Of a stretch of 64,000 nt of DNA, positions 51,083 through 60,153 are shown in pieces (positions within the stretch are counted from its first letter, which is position 1; every line of letters begins with the position of its first letter). The notes beneath the pieces are model-generated. The model was not told where the DNA came from. It saw only the letters and a program-made list of their open reading frames with translations, and did not search any database. Made by a program: the position numbers and the translations under genes. Origin of the DNA: Costertonia aggregata. Its GTDB lineage: Bacteria > Bacteroidota > Bacteroidia > Flavobacteriales > Flavobacteriaceae. Location: NCBI RefSeq assembly GCF_013402795.1, contig NZ_CP058595.1:3636001-3700000 (forward strand), given 5' to 3'.

Positions 51083-52411
51083 ATGATGCAATTGTTGAGA
51101 AGTAAACTATTTTGGTTCGTTGATGCCATAAAAGGGGGCAAAATATCTGAACATTATAAAGAAATAGCGTTTATAAACAGTCAAAAAAACAACTTTAGTT
51201 CAGTTTCGCATACACGAAATAAGCTTATTGGCGACATTTTAAATCACGCTGCATCGACAACGCCCTACTATAAAGACTTTAAGCAAAACGAAGCTCTTAG
51301 TAATTTTCCTGTCATCAAAAAAACGATAGTTCAAGAAAATTTTGAGGCCTTTAAATCCACAGTATATCTAGACCGTCCAAAATTCAAAGTTGCTACAAGT
51401 GGTTCAACAGGTGTACCATTTTTTTTATATCAAGATCAAAATAAAAAAAACAGAAATACTGCCGACACTATTTTTTTCTTAAAAAAAGCTGGTTATGAGG
51501 TAGGTCAGCGTCTATATGACATTGAGGTTTGGCGTAATATCAATATGATGACACCTCTAAAAGCATGGATGAAAAATTTGGTATATGTTGATATTTCAAA
51601 ATTCAATGATGCCGATATTGACCTTTTTATAGCCAATCTCAAAAAGGATACATCCCCCAAAAACTTGGTCGGTTTTGCTTCAGCATTTGAGAACATATGT
51701 CAACATCTGGACAAAATTGGCTCAAAACCTTTTACCAATTTAAAAATAGCATCAATTATAGCAATTTCGGAACATTTGAACGACTACGTAAAAAGTTCAA
51801 TGAAAAAGTACTTTAACGCCAATGTGGTTTCAAGATACTCAAACGAAGAAATTGGTATTATTGCCCAACAAATTCCTGGAGCCAAAAAAACCGATTTCCA
51901 AATCAATTGGGCGAGTTATCATTTGGAAATACTTAAGATGGATTCGGATAGGCCGGCAGAGCCCAACGAAAAGGGAAGAATAGTTATAACCGACCTTTTC
52001 AATTATTGTATGCCGATGATACGATACGATACGGGAGACATCGCCAGTTTTGACACCTTGCTGGCCGAAGACGCTCCATTCCCCAAACTCACAAGTGTAG
52101 AGGGTAGAAAGATGGACTCGGTTTTCAATACAAACGGAGAGGCTATTTCACCGTTTCTGATATACACTAAATTTTATCCGTTTTATCATTTGATAAAACA
52201 ATATCAATTTATTCAAGTCAAAGAGAAAAAATATCTGATAAAACTAAATACCCATACTGGTAGTTTTGAGCATAGGGATGCTTTAATTCAAAGCTTTCAA
52301 GAGGATTTTGGGAACGATGCGGTAATAGCGTTGGAAATGGTTGACGAAATACCGCCTTTATCCTCAGGAAAACGAAAAAAGGTAGTTAATCTTAACACAG
52401 GAAAAAAATAA
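51083..52411 (+). CDS. CapK/phenylacetate-CoA-ligase-like adenylate-forming enzyme
   Basis: The 442-residue protein has the A3-type motif ATSGSTGVPFFLYQ (about 104-117), an ISEHLNDY block in the middle and MIRYDTGDIASFD late, which are the motifs of the PaaK/CapK group of ANL enzymes. It activates a carboxylate with ATP, possibly to a CoA thioester. CapK-like members are often in capsule or lipid-modification loci. It starts 6 bp after the GNAT gene. Two ATGs (51083 and 51086) are possible starts. Confidence 0.82.
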   Translation: MMQLLRSKLFWFVDAIKGGKISEHYKEIAFINSQKNNFSSVSHTRNKLIGDILNHAASTTPYYKDFKQNEALSNFPVIKKTIVQENFEAFKSTVYLDRPKFKVATSGSTGVPFFLYQDQNKKNRNTADTIFFLKKAGYEVGQRLYDIEVWRNINMMTPLKAWMKNLVYVDISKFNDADIDLFIANLKKDTSPKNLVGFASAFENICQHLDKIGSKPFTNLKIASIIAISEHLNDYVKSSMKKYFNANVVSRYSNEEIGIIAQQIPGAKKTDFQINWASYHLEILKMDSDRPAEPNEKGRIVITDLFNYCMPMIRYDTGDIASFDTLLAEDAPFPKLTSVEGRKMDSVFNTNGEAISPFLIYTKFYPFYHLIKQYQFIQVKEKKYLIKLNTHTGSFEHRDALIQSFQEDFGNDAVIALEMVDEIPPLSSGKRKKVVNLNTGKK

Positions 52412-52504
52412 TGGTATTGACTTTATCATAATACGAAATTATATGAATATTTTTCCTGAACTGATACCATAAACCTTCAAATTCCACATCTCGCCCCCAA
52501 TCCT

Positions 52505-52512
52505 TACCTTTG
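52505..52512 (+). promoter_or_regulatory. Candidate -7 box for mutS2
   Basis: TACCTTTG fits TAnnTTTG. Transcription would begin near 52518, only about 15 nt before the GTG start at 52533, which supports that start. A matching -33 TTG is not clear. Confidence 0.35.
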
Positions 52513-52532
52513 CCGCTGATTAATACCAAATA

Positions 52533-54725
52533 GTGGCAAACATTTACCATAAAACGCTTCAAGACCTAGAATTTCCAACCGTTTTACAGCAGTTGGCCGC
52601 ACGTTGCAACACCGAACCGGGCAAAGCATCTGCTTTGGAAATCGCACCTATTGCTGAAAAGTCCGTTATATTGAGAGTTTTGGGCCAAACTTCGGAATAC
52701 CTTACCTCGTTGCAAAGCGATACCCGAATGCCCAATCATGGTTTTGATAGTATAAATGCCGATTTAAGGTTACTCAAAGTAGAGAATACCACGCTTGAAA
52801 TTCAGGGCTTTCGACGTATTTCATCCATTTGTGATACGGTAACAACCCAAAAAAAGTTTTTGAAAAAATTTAAGGAGTACTACCCTTTGCTTTTTGAACT
52901 TTCTGAAAGTTTGGAGTTACAAACCGAAATTCCGCAACTTATCAATGCTGTAATCGATAGGTTTGGAGAGGTAAAGGACAGCGCATCTGAAAACCTAAGA
53001 AGTATTCGCCAGCAAAAGCAGGGTATTAAGGGTAAAATCGGGCAAAGCTTTGGTGCGGCCCTAAATCAATACCACGCATCGGATTTTTTGGACGAGATTC
53101 GGGAATCGGTTGTGGAAAACCGTCGTGTTTTAGCCGTTAAGGCTATGTATCGCAAAAAAGTGAAGGGTTCGGTCATGGGCACTTCCAAAACCGGAAGCAT
53201 TGTATATATAGAGCCCGAAGCTACTTTGAGATATAGCCGAGAGCTCAACAATTTGGAGTTTGAGGAGCGGGAAGAAATACAGCGTATTTTAAATCAGCTT
53301 ACCCATCAAATACGGCCCTTTGCCTGGCTCTTGAGACAATATCAGGAATTTTTGACCCATATTGACGTCACGGCGGCCAAAGCGAAATACGCTGAGGAAA
53401 TGAATGCCTTGTTGCCGGAAATCAATGAAAACAAACGCCTTTTTTTAAGGGATGCCTATCATCCCCTACTTTTTTTGAACAATAAGCAAAAAGACGAGAA
53501 AACTTATCCCCAGACTATAGAGTTGCATCCCGAGAACCGTATTATCGTTATTTCGGGACCCAATGCCGGTGGAAAAAGCATCACCTTGAAAACGATAGGT
53601 CTGTTACAGGTTATGCTGCAATCCGGATTGTTGATCTCGGTTCATGAACGTAGTTCCGTTTGTTTGTTTGAGAAGATAATGACGGATATTGGTGACAACC
53701 AATCCATTGAAAATCATTTAAGTACATATAGTTATCGACTTAAGAACATGAACCAGTTCTTGAAACGGTGCAATAACAAGACCCTGTTCTTGATCGATGA
53801 ATTTGGAACGGGAAGCGACCCCGAGTTGGGCGGCGCATTGGCCGAGGCTTTCTTGGAAGTTTTTTATGAGCGTGAAGCTTACGGCGTAATTACTACGCAC
53901 TACTCCAATCTTAAGGTTTTGGCCAACGAATTGCCGAATGCCACAAATGCCAATATGTTGTTTGATAACAAATCATTACAGCCCACTTTTCAATTGGTCT
54001 TGGGACAGGCAGGTAGTTCTTTTACGTTTGAGGTCGCACAAAAAAACGGAATCCCCTACTCGCTCATCAATAAGGCAAAGAAAAAAATAGAACGTGGCAA
54101 AGTACGATTTGATGCGACTATTGCCAAATTGCAAAAAGAACGCAGCAAAATGGCCCAAACCGGGTCAAAACTTCAAGAAGAGGAGACCAAGGCCAGAGCG
54201 GAAGCCGAACGCTTGGAAAAATTGAACGCCAAGATCAAGTCCAAGCTGGAAAACTATCAGGAGCTGTACGATCATGACCAACGCATGATACAGCTGGGCA
54301 ACAAAGTAAACGTAGCGGCCGACAAATATTTTCAGGATAACAAAAAACGTAATTTGGTTTCAGAGCTTATCCGCATTGTAGAGACCGAGAACAGTAAACG
54401 CAAGAAAAAATCGGCCAATCAGGCCAAGGCAGAGCGTGCAAAAAAGGCAAAGGTAGCCCAGGAAGTACAAAAAGAGGTCAAAGTCATCCGTGAAAAAAAG
54501 AAGGTAGAGAAAACTAAAGCGGTACTTAAAGAAAAGAACAAACCTAGACCTGTCCTAAAAATTGGGGACCGTGTTCGTATGCACGATGGCAAGGCCATAG
54601 GTACCGTTGACAAACTGGAAAAAGGTAAAGCTGTCGTAAATTATGGCATGTTCACTACGAATGTGGGGGTAAATCAGTTGGAATTGGTAAGTACGCCCAA
54701 ATCTTCCTCAAAACGAAAGACCTAA
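52533..54725 (+). CDS. mutS2: MutS2-family ATPase without Smr domain
   Basis: The 730-residue protein starts at GTG (ANIYHKTLQDLEFPTVLQQLAARC). It has the MutS core and ATPase: Walker A GPNAGGKS (342-349), Walker B FLIDEFGTGSDPELGG and the switch VITTHYSNLKVLA. A long Lys/Glu/Ala-rich coiled coil follows (about 515-680), then a C-terminal KOW-like segment (LKIGDRVRMHDGKAIGTVDKLEKGKAVVNYG). The Smr nuclease domain that ends typical MutS2 is absent. MutS2 acts on recombination intermediates or collided ribosomes, and lack of Smr suggests it does not cut. The gene is monocistronic. Confidence 0.92.
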   Translation: MANIYHKTLQDLEFPTVLQQLAARCNTEPGKASALEIAPIAEKSVILRVLGQTSEYLTSLQSDTRMPNHGFDSINADLRLLKVENTTLEIQGFRRISSICDTVTTQKKFLKKFKEYYPLLFELSESLELQTEIPQLINAVIDRFGEVKDSASENLRSIRQQKQGIKGKIGQSFGAALNQYHASDFLDEIRESVVENRRVLAVKAMYRKKVKGSVMGTSKTGSIVYIEPEATLRYSRELNNLEFEEREEIQRILNQLTHQIRPFAWLLRQYQEFLTHIDVTAAKAKYAEEMNALLPEINENKRLFLRDAYHPLLFLNNKQKDEKTYPQTIELHPENRIIVISGPNAGGKSITLKTIGLLQVMLQSGLLISVHERSSVCLFEKIMTDIGDNQSIENHLSTYSYRLKNMNQFLKRCNNKTLFLIDEFGTGSDPELGGALAEAFLEVFYEREAYGVITTHYSNLKVLANELPNATNANMLFDNKSLQPTFQLVLGQAGSSFTFEVAQKNGIPYSLINKAKKKIERGKVRFDATIAKLQKERSKMAQTGSKLQEEETKARAEAERLEKLNAKIKSKLENYQELYDHDQRMIQLGNKVNVAADKYFQDNKKRNLVSELIRIVETENSKRKKKSANQAKAERAKKAKVAQEVQKEVKVIREKKKVEKTKAVLKEKNKPRPVLKIGDRVRMHDGKAIGTVDKLEKGKAVVNYGMFTTNVGVNQLELVSTPKSSSKRKT

Positions 54726-55037
54726 AGTATCACTCCTAATTTTAAGTGTAATTCCCTCTATTTTAGAGGTTTTACCGAGAAAAAATGATTGATGTTTTTT
54801 ATAAAGTTCAACTCATTCGCTGCGGTCATTTCGAAGCGAGAGAAGTGATTGGGAAATCTAAATTTTCATATATCTCGGAAACATTGGAACCACTAGTTTT
54901 TCATATGTCCGCATTGTATCTTTGTGTTAAAGTATTTATCGTTCTGAAACTGGTAGTAAAGCTAAGTGTAAATGGTCTAAACCATTTGATCGTAAATTAA
55001 AGTGCTCTCTATATTCGAAACGAATAAAGTCAACTCA
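54726..55037. other. Intergenic region with REP-like sequence
   Basis: No gene is convincing here; the 71-residue frame at 54785 has no family resemblance. Around 54815-54865, CATTCGCTGCGGTCATTTCG and AAGCGAGAGAAGTGATTGGG, then AAATCT, resemble a repetitive intergenic sequence (GTCATTTCGA...AGAAATCT) that I have often seen in Bacteroidota chromosomes. Confidence 0.4.
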
Positions 55038-55445
55038 ATGGAAGATGATAAAAAAATTGTACTATTCGACGGGGTTTGCAATCTGTGCAATGCCTCTATT
55101 CAATTTGTGATCAAGCGCGATACCAACGATGTATTTAGATATGCCGCTCTACAAAGCGAGGTGGGCCAAAAGCTTGTTTCTGAACGCGGCTTGGACACCT
55201 CTCAAATAGATTCCATCATCCTAATTGAACCGGGAGTTGCATATTATACAAAATCGGATGCCGCTTTGGAAATAGGCAAGCATTTAAGGGGGTACCGCAC
55301 TCTTTCATCCCTATTAAAATTGATTCCGAGTGGTTTTCGGAACATTATTTATGACTTTGTCGCCCGAAATCGATACAAATGGTATGGTAAGCAGGATGAC
55401 TGTATGATTCCCACACCCGAATTGCAGGCAAAGTTTTTGGGTTGA
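55038..55445 (+). CDS. Thiol-disulfide oxidoreductase-like DCC-family protein
   Basis: I choose the ATG at 55038 (MEDDKKIVLFDGVCNLC); the frame extends upstream only to a GTG at 55002. The 135-residue protein carries the DCC/DUF393 signature: VLFDGVCNLCNASIQFV with CxxC (about 13-16), FRYAALQSEVGQ, YYTKSDAALEIGKHL and NRYKWYGKQDDC. The CxxC suggests thiol-disulfide chemistry, but the reaction is not established. It is monocistronic. Confidence 0.88.
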   Translation: MEDDKKIVLFDGVCNLCNASIQFVIKRDTNDVFRYAALQSEVGQKLVSERGLDTSQIDSIILIEPGVAYYTKSDAALEIGKHLRGYRTLSSLLKLIPSGFRNIIYDFVARNRYKWYGKQDDCMIPTPELQAKFLG

Positions 55446-55551
55446 CTTACCCAAAACACCCTTTCCCTCTTTCAAAATACCAATTCGCTTATTCTTTATT
55501 TTATTTGAGTCTGTTCCGCATTAAGTTTATCCAAACTTTAAACCAACGAAC

Positions 55552-57606
55552 ATGAAAAAGCTATTCATTTTTATCGCTTTATTTCCAATATTTACTTTCG
55601 GAAACGATAATCAAATTCCATCAAAAATAAAAGAGGTAACTGTTTATTTGAGCGGTGCACATGTAACCCGTTCTGCCCATTGCATACTCAAAGCAGGCAC
55701 TTCTGAAATCAAGTTTACAGGGCTTTCGACACAAATTGATGAAAGTAGTATTCAGATTTCCGGTTTACAATCGGTATCCATCTTATCCATGGCGTATGAT
55801 ATAAACTACATGGCCCAAAAGAAAAATACACCGCAATCCGATGTGCTACAAAATGAAATTGATGCTCTGGAACTGCAAATAGCCAAGTTCAGAAATCAAA
55901 TAGCGGGTCTTGAGGAAGAGGAAAAGGTGATTAACGGTAATAGATTGCTCAATTCTAGGACCGATGGCGTAAGCTTGGAGAAAATCAAACAAATAAGTAC
56001 GTATTATAGGGAAAGGATTACCGATGTTAAAAATGAAATATATGTTACCAATCTAAAAATAAACGAGCTGGATCACAAAGCAAGGGCTATAAAAAGTCAA
56101 ATGGCCGAGATAAACAATATTCCGGAAAAAGAACAAGGGGAAATTAAAATAAAGTTTGACACTGCCATTGATATAAATTTAAATATATCCATTTCCTATT
56201 TGGTAGAAGATGCTGGATGGATTCCCAGTTACGACATTAAGTCTAAGGACATCAACTCTCCACTTAAACTAGCATATAAGGCCCATGTATATCAAAAAAC
56301 AGGGCAAGATTGGGATAATGCTAAAATTGCACTATCAACGGGTAATCCTAATGTTAATATTGTAAAACCTACATTGGGCACAAAATATTTGAATTTTACC
56401 AATGGCCGTTCCAAAAGGTTTAGCACAGCTACCAAAAAACAACGATATTTTTATAATCCAACAGTCAAAAAAATCGCAGGAACCATATTGGACGAGTCTG
56501 GTTCTCCCCTACCCGGGGCCAATATTGTGGTAAAAGGAACAGCTAATGGCACACAAACTGATTTTGATGGTTTTTTTACTTTAAATATTACCAACGGTCA
56601 GGAGTTAATGGTCTCTTATATTGGTTATAAAACCGAAGAACTTCCTATCTATTCCTCGGTCATGAACATAAAACTCGAAGAGGATTCCCAAGCCTTGGAG
56701 GAAGTTGTAGTGATGGGATACGGAACGAGAAGCAAAAAAGACTATACCGGAGCAGTATCAAGGGTTTTACAAGGTAAAACGGCTGGAGTCCGGGTAAGAG
56801 GCGCCTCATCTGTTCCTCAACTCCCTTTGTATATTATTGACGGAGTACCCGTGGATAATTTTATAGAAGGTGATTTGGATGAAGATGAGATACAATCCAT
56901 GGAAGTTCTTAAAGGTAAAAATGCCACCTCGATTTATGGGAGTAAGGGTAATCATGGGGTAATCGTGATAACAACCAAAAAAAGTGCGGTCCAAGATGAT
57001 ATTACCCAAACCAAATTTATAATCAAAAAGCCATATACCATAGTATCGGACGGTGACATTACCGCTATTGAAATCAACACATTCTCCCTGAACGGCAGCT
57101 ATGAATATTTCACGGCACCCATTGTTAATGAAAATGTATTTTTAACCGCTCGTTTTAGTGATTGGGAAAAATACAATCTATTACCGGGAGAGGCCAACAT
57201 CTATTTTAAGGGTGCTTATGTAGGAAAAACCGTTATAGATCCTTACACGGTTAAAAAAGAAATGACTATTTCTTTGGGTATAGACGCCAATATTACGGTT
57301 AGACGTAAACAGGATAAAAACTTCAAGAGTAAATCGTTTTTGGGCAACAACCGTATTTTGGATAGAAAGTATGATTGGGAAGTTAAAAACGGCAAAGCTG
57401 TGCCTATTGACATAAAAATTATGGATCGCATCCCGCTATCTCAAAATAATGATATCAGAGTAATTGACATTGAAACTTTTGATGCCGATTACGATACCAA
57501 AAAGGGATTATTGAGCTGGAAAATACAGCTAAGTCCCAAACAAACCAAAACAAAATCATTCTCATTTAGGGTAAAGTACCCGAAGTATAAAAGTATTTCG
57601 TTATAA
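55552..57606 (+). CDS. DUF4140/DUF4139 protein with inserted SusC-like carboxypeptidase-regulatory and plug segments
   Basis: The 684-residue protein has a signal peptide (to about 18), DUF4140-like IKEVTVYLSGAHVTRSA (25-110), a coiled coil (about 95-190) and the start of DUF4139 (YLVEDAGWIPSYDIKSKD, 216-285). Inserted at about 306-376 is a CarboxypepD_reg domain (IAGTILDESGSPLPGANIVV, VSYIGYKTEELPI) and at 380-476 a TonB-plug-like segment (LEEVVVMGYGTRSK, PLYIIDGVPV, VLKGKNATSIYGSKGNHGV). DUF4139 then resumes to the end. It has no beta-barrel, so it is not a receptor. It may be an outer-surface or periplasmic scaffold. Confidence 0.85.
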   Translation: MKKLFIFIALFPIFTFGNDNQIPSKIKEVTVYLSGAHVTRSAHCILKAGTSEIKFTGLSTQIDESSIQISGLQSVSILSMAYDINYMAQKKNTPQSDVLQNEIDALELQIAKFRNQIAGLEEEEKVINGNRLLNSRTDGVSLEKIKQISTYYRERITDVKNEIYVTNLKINELDHKARAIKSQMAEINNIPEKEQGEIKIKFDTAIDINLNISISYLVEDAGWIPSYDIKSKDINSPLKLAYKAHVYQKTGQDWDNAKIALSTGNPNVNIVKPTLGTKYLNFTNGRSKRFSTATKKQRYFYNPTVKKIAGTILDESGSPLPGANIVVKGTANGTQTDFDGFFTLNITNGQELMVSYIGYKTEELPIYSSVMNIKLEEDSQALEEVVVMGYGTRSKKDYTGAVSRVLQGKTAGVRVRGASSVPQLPLYIIDGVPVDNFIEGDLDEDEIQSMEVLKGKNATSIYGSKGNHGVIVITTKKSAVQDDITQTKFIIKKPYTIVSDGDITAIEINTFSLNGSYEYFTAPIVNENVFLTARFSDWEKYNLLPGEANIYFKGAYVGKTVIDPYTVKKEMTISLGIDANITVRRKQDKNFKSKSFLGNNRILDRKYDWEVKNGKAVPIDIKIMDRIPLSQNNDIRVIDIETFDADYDTKKGLLSWKIQLSPKQTKTKSFSFRVKYPKYKSISL

Positions 57607-57904
57607 TTAGTTTTTATTTGATACAGTATTTGCTTGAATCAAGATAGGGTTAATGTATTGGTTCGTTTGATTTTAAGGCACAAAAATTATACTTTACCAA
57701 GTTACTATCATCTATTTTTACAATAGTATGGATGCTTTAAGCTTGAGCTCTTTTTAGAGGAAAAAATATCGGGAACACGTTTTTTTATATTGAAGTCTTG
57801 ATGATCCTACTCGGCACGATGCAAAACGTATTACCATGTCCTGTCTTTAAAAATCTAACAACTTGATAAAATCTTTATTAAAATACATTCTGAAAACCCA
57901 AATA
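57607..57904. other. AT-rich intergenic region, no gene seen
   Basis: I see no gene, clear terminator or clear promoter in these roughly 300 bp. The change from the DUF4139 gene to the AT-richer genes beyond suggests a boundary between core and accessory DNA. Confidence 0.4.
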
Positions 57905-58819
57905 ATGAGAATCTTATTTTTAATCGTAACCCTATTTGCAATGACTTTTTCATCATATGGTCAAGAACTGGATTCCGTACAAAAGCTCTTGTTTAATAAC
58001 TTTGTAAAAGTATTTGAAAATGAACACTTTGCGATACAAGACCGTGTTCAGCAAAAGGTAATACACGATGAAGCATTATATTTTCTTTTCAAGATTGTAC
58101 CAAAAAAAGAAGGCAACTATTTTATAAAGCAAGTTTTTGAACACAAGCCGGGTTGGGGTTACAAGAAAAATAGCATTTTGAATGTGGTCAAAGCTGTAAA
58201 AAAAGGAACCCCACGATTTTTTTCCGGTATAGAACCGTCACCATTTAATAGTCCTACATGTTGGGTCGGGGATACAATAGTGATCCCTATTTTTTGGAAC
58301 AAAAATATCGTAACAAGCGATTTTTCAAAAGGAGAAAAAACAGAACGTGAAATTTATGGTAAAATGGATACGGTTTCCACATACAATAACCGAGATAGGC
58401 AGCTAAACTGGAAAATCACGAATATGGTAAACGAGGTTAAAGTCGAGGGCGTAAGTTCGTCGTATGCCGTTCATCGCCATCTTAAGGATGAGACCGTTTC
58501 ACATAATATCCGTTTGAAAGCGATACAGCCGGGAAAATTCATTTTGAAAATTGGAGCGGTACGGCATAAATTAATGATCTATCCTAAGGATCGTAACATT
58601 ACCAAAACGGTAACACAGGTAATTGGTCTACAATGGGAGGGCAAAACCACTTCGTATGCGCTCCCGCCGGGATACAGCAAATCGCATTTTGTGCCCTATG
58701 GTAAATTACGGGTCGGCGATACCATTGCCTTTACCTTTTTAAGCTATGTACAAGCGGTCAATAACCCACAAAATATTGACCCTACAATCATTGTTCAAAA
58801 ATTGGCGTTTGACGAGTAG
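57905..58819 (+). CDS. Secreted protein of unknown function
   Basis: I take the ATG at 57905 (MRILFLIVTLFAMTFSSYGQ), which gives a standard signal peptide; an in-frame start at 57863 adds 14 residues. The mature part of about 285 residues is beta-rich with many charged residues (HKPGWGYKKNSILN, SPTCWVGDTIVIPIFWN, IQPGKFILKIGAVRHKLMIYP, PYGKLRVGDTIAFTFLSY). I recognise no family. It is monocistronic. Confidence 0.65.
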   Translation: MRILFLIVTLFAMTFSSYGQELDSVQKLLFNNFVKVFENEHFAIQDRVQQKVIHDEALYFLFKIVPKKEGNYFIKQVFEHKPGWGYKKNSILNVVKAVKKGTPRFFSGIEPSPFNSPTCWVGDTIVIPIFWNKNIVTSDFSKGEKTEREIYGKMDTVSTYNNRDRQLNWKITNMVNEVKVEGVSSSYAVHRHLKDETVSHNIRLKAIQPGKFILKIGAVRHKLMIYPKDRNITKTVTQVIGLQWEGKTTSYALPPGYSKSHFVPYGKLRVGDTIAFTFLSYVQAVNNPQNIDPTIIVQKLAFDE

Positions 58820-59013
58820 CAATAAACCCCGTAAAAATATTTTGATGTTGTCAACAAGTTTATAATATATTTGGATTATAGCTATTGAAAATAATTTTAG
58901 GATGGTTGAGCATTGTTGTCGGTCTATAAAAATCATTTAAACGAATTTTATCTTAACATTGGCAAATATTAGAACGAACATTTGAAATTTTTAAAAAACA
59001 CCAATTTATATAA

Positions 59014-60063
59014 ATGAATTTTGAAACCCAACTCATCTTTTTTTTTAGTGCTTTAGGAGCATTTAATGGGTTTTTATTATCACTCTACTTTGCCACTGTC
59101 GCACAAAGGAAAAAGTTTTCAAATTACTTTTTAGCGTTATTACTGTTAGTCTTGAGTATAAGAATTATCAAATCCGTATTCTTATTTTTTAATCCAAATT
59201 TATTTAGTGTTTTTGTACAGATAGGACTTTCTGCTTGTGTATTGATTGGACCAGCACTGTACTTGTATACTTTATCTCAAATAAAATCATCAAAAGTCAA
59301 AAAATTGTGGATTCACTTAATTCCCTCTTTGAGCATAGTAATTATATTAGGAATTGTATATCCGTATTTGGACAATAGAAAACTGTGGACCACATTCTTA
59401 GTTAAGGGAATTTATTTACAATGGTTGGTTTATATTATTTTAACAGGTTTTAAACTAAAGCATATTTTAAATAAAGTAACCTCAAAAAGTACAAAGCTCA
59501 ATGATGTCGAAGTTTGGTTGTTAAGTATTTTTGCAGGAGTAACGATTATTTGGCTTTCTTATAATATTGCTTCTTATACATCCTACATTGTCGGGGCATT
59601 ATCATTTTCATTTGTTTTTTACCTTTTGGTTTTATTATGGTTGTTCAAAAAGAATAAAAGCACCCTGTTTTTTCAAGAAAAAGTAAAATATGAGAATAAA
59701 AAAATCGATACAAAAGAGGTAAAATTAATTGCAGAAAAACTAACAGTGATTAAGGGTGAGAAATTGTTCAAAAACCCCAATTTAAAATTGTTGGACATTG
59801 CTAACCAACTCAATATTTCATCTCATCAACTATCACAGTTTTTGAATGATAATTTAGGTAAGTCATTTTCTTTGTTTATAAACGAATTTCGAATTGAAGA
59901 AGCAAAACAGTTATTGATTTCAAGTGAAGCATACACCATAGAAACTATTGGTTACGATTGTGGTTTTAACTCTAAGTCTACTTTTTTTACAACTTTCAAA
60001 AAAATAACAGGGACTACACCAGCTAAATACAAAAAAGAAAAGAGTACAAAAGAAACCGATTAA
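59014..60063 (+). CDS. Membrane-bound AraC-type transcriptional regulator
   Basis: The 349-residue protein has about seven hydrophobic segments (residues 8-210) followed by a cytoplasmic AraC HTH_18 domain: NLKLLDIANQLNISSHQLSQFLNDNLGKSFSLFINEFRIEEAKQLL, then IETIGYDCGFNSKSTFFTTFKKITGTTPAKYK. It is a one-component membrane sensor-regulator. The next genes on the strand (DJ-1/beta-lactamase fusion, NTF2-like) start about 90 bp later and are its likely targets. Confidence 0.9.
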   Translation: MNFETQLIFFFSALGAFNGFLLSLYFATVAQRKKFSNYFLALLLLVLSIRIIKSVFLFFNPNLFSVFVQIGLSACVLIGPALYLYTLSQIKSSKVKKLWIHLIPSLSIVIILGIVYPYLDNRKLWTTFLVKGIYLQWLVYIILTGFKLKHILNKVTSKSTKLNDVEVWLLSIFAGVTIIWLSYNIASYTSYIVGALSFSFVFYLLVLLWLFKKNKSTLFFQEKVKYENKKIDTKEVKLIAEKLTVIKGEKLFKNPNLKLLDIANQLNISSHQLSQFLNDNLGKSFSLFINEFRIEEAKQLLISSEAYTIETIGYDCGFNSKSTFFTTFKKITGTTPAKYKKEKSTKETD

Positions 60064-60153
60064 AAGTCTTTATTCATATAGTAGTAGTTCGGATTTATAA
60101 TAGAAAACCTTTTTAAATAAGAACGATTGCATATTGCGATAAATTAATATCGC

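Noticed and set aside
54785-55000. 71-residue frame after mutS2
   Set aside because: It overlaps a REP-like intergenic sequence, has no recognisable domain or ribosome binding site, and its composition is not coding-like.
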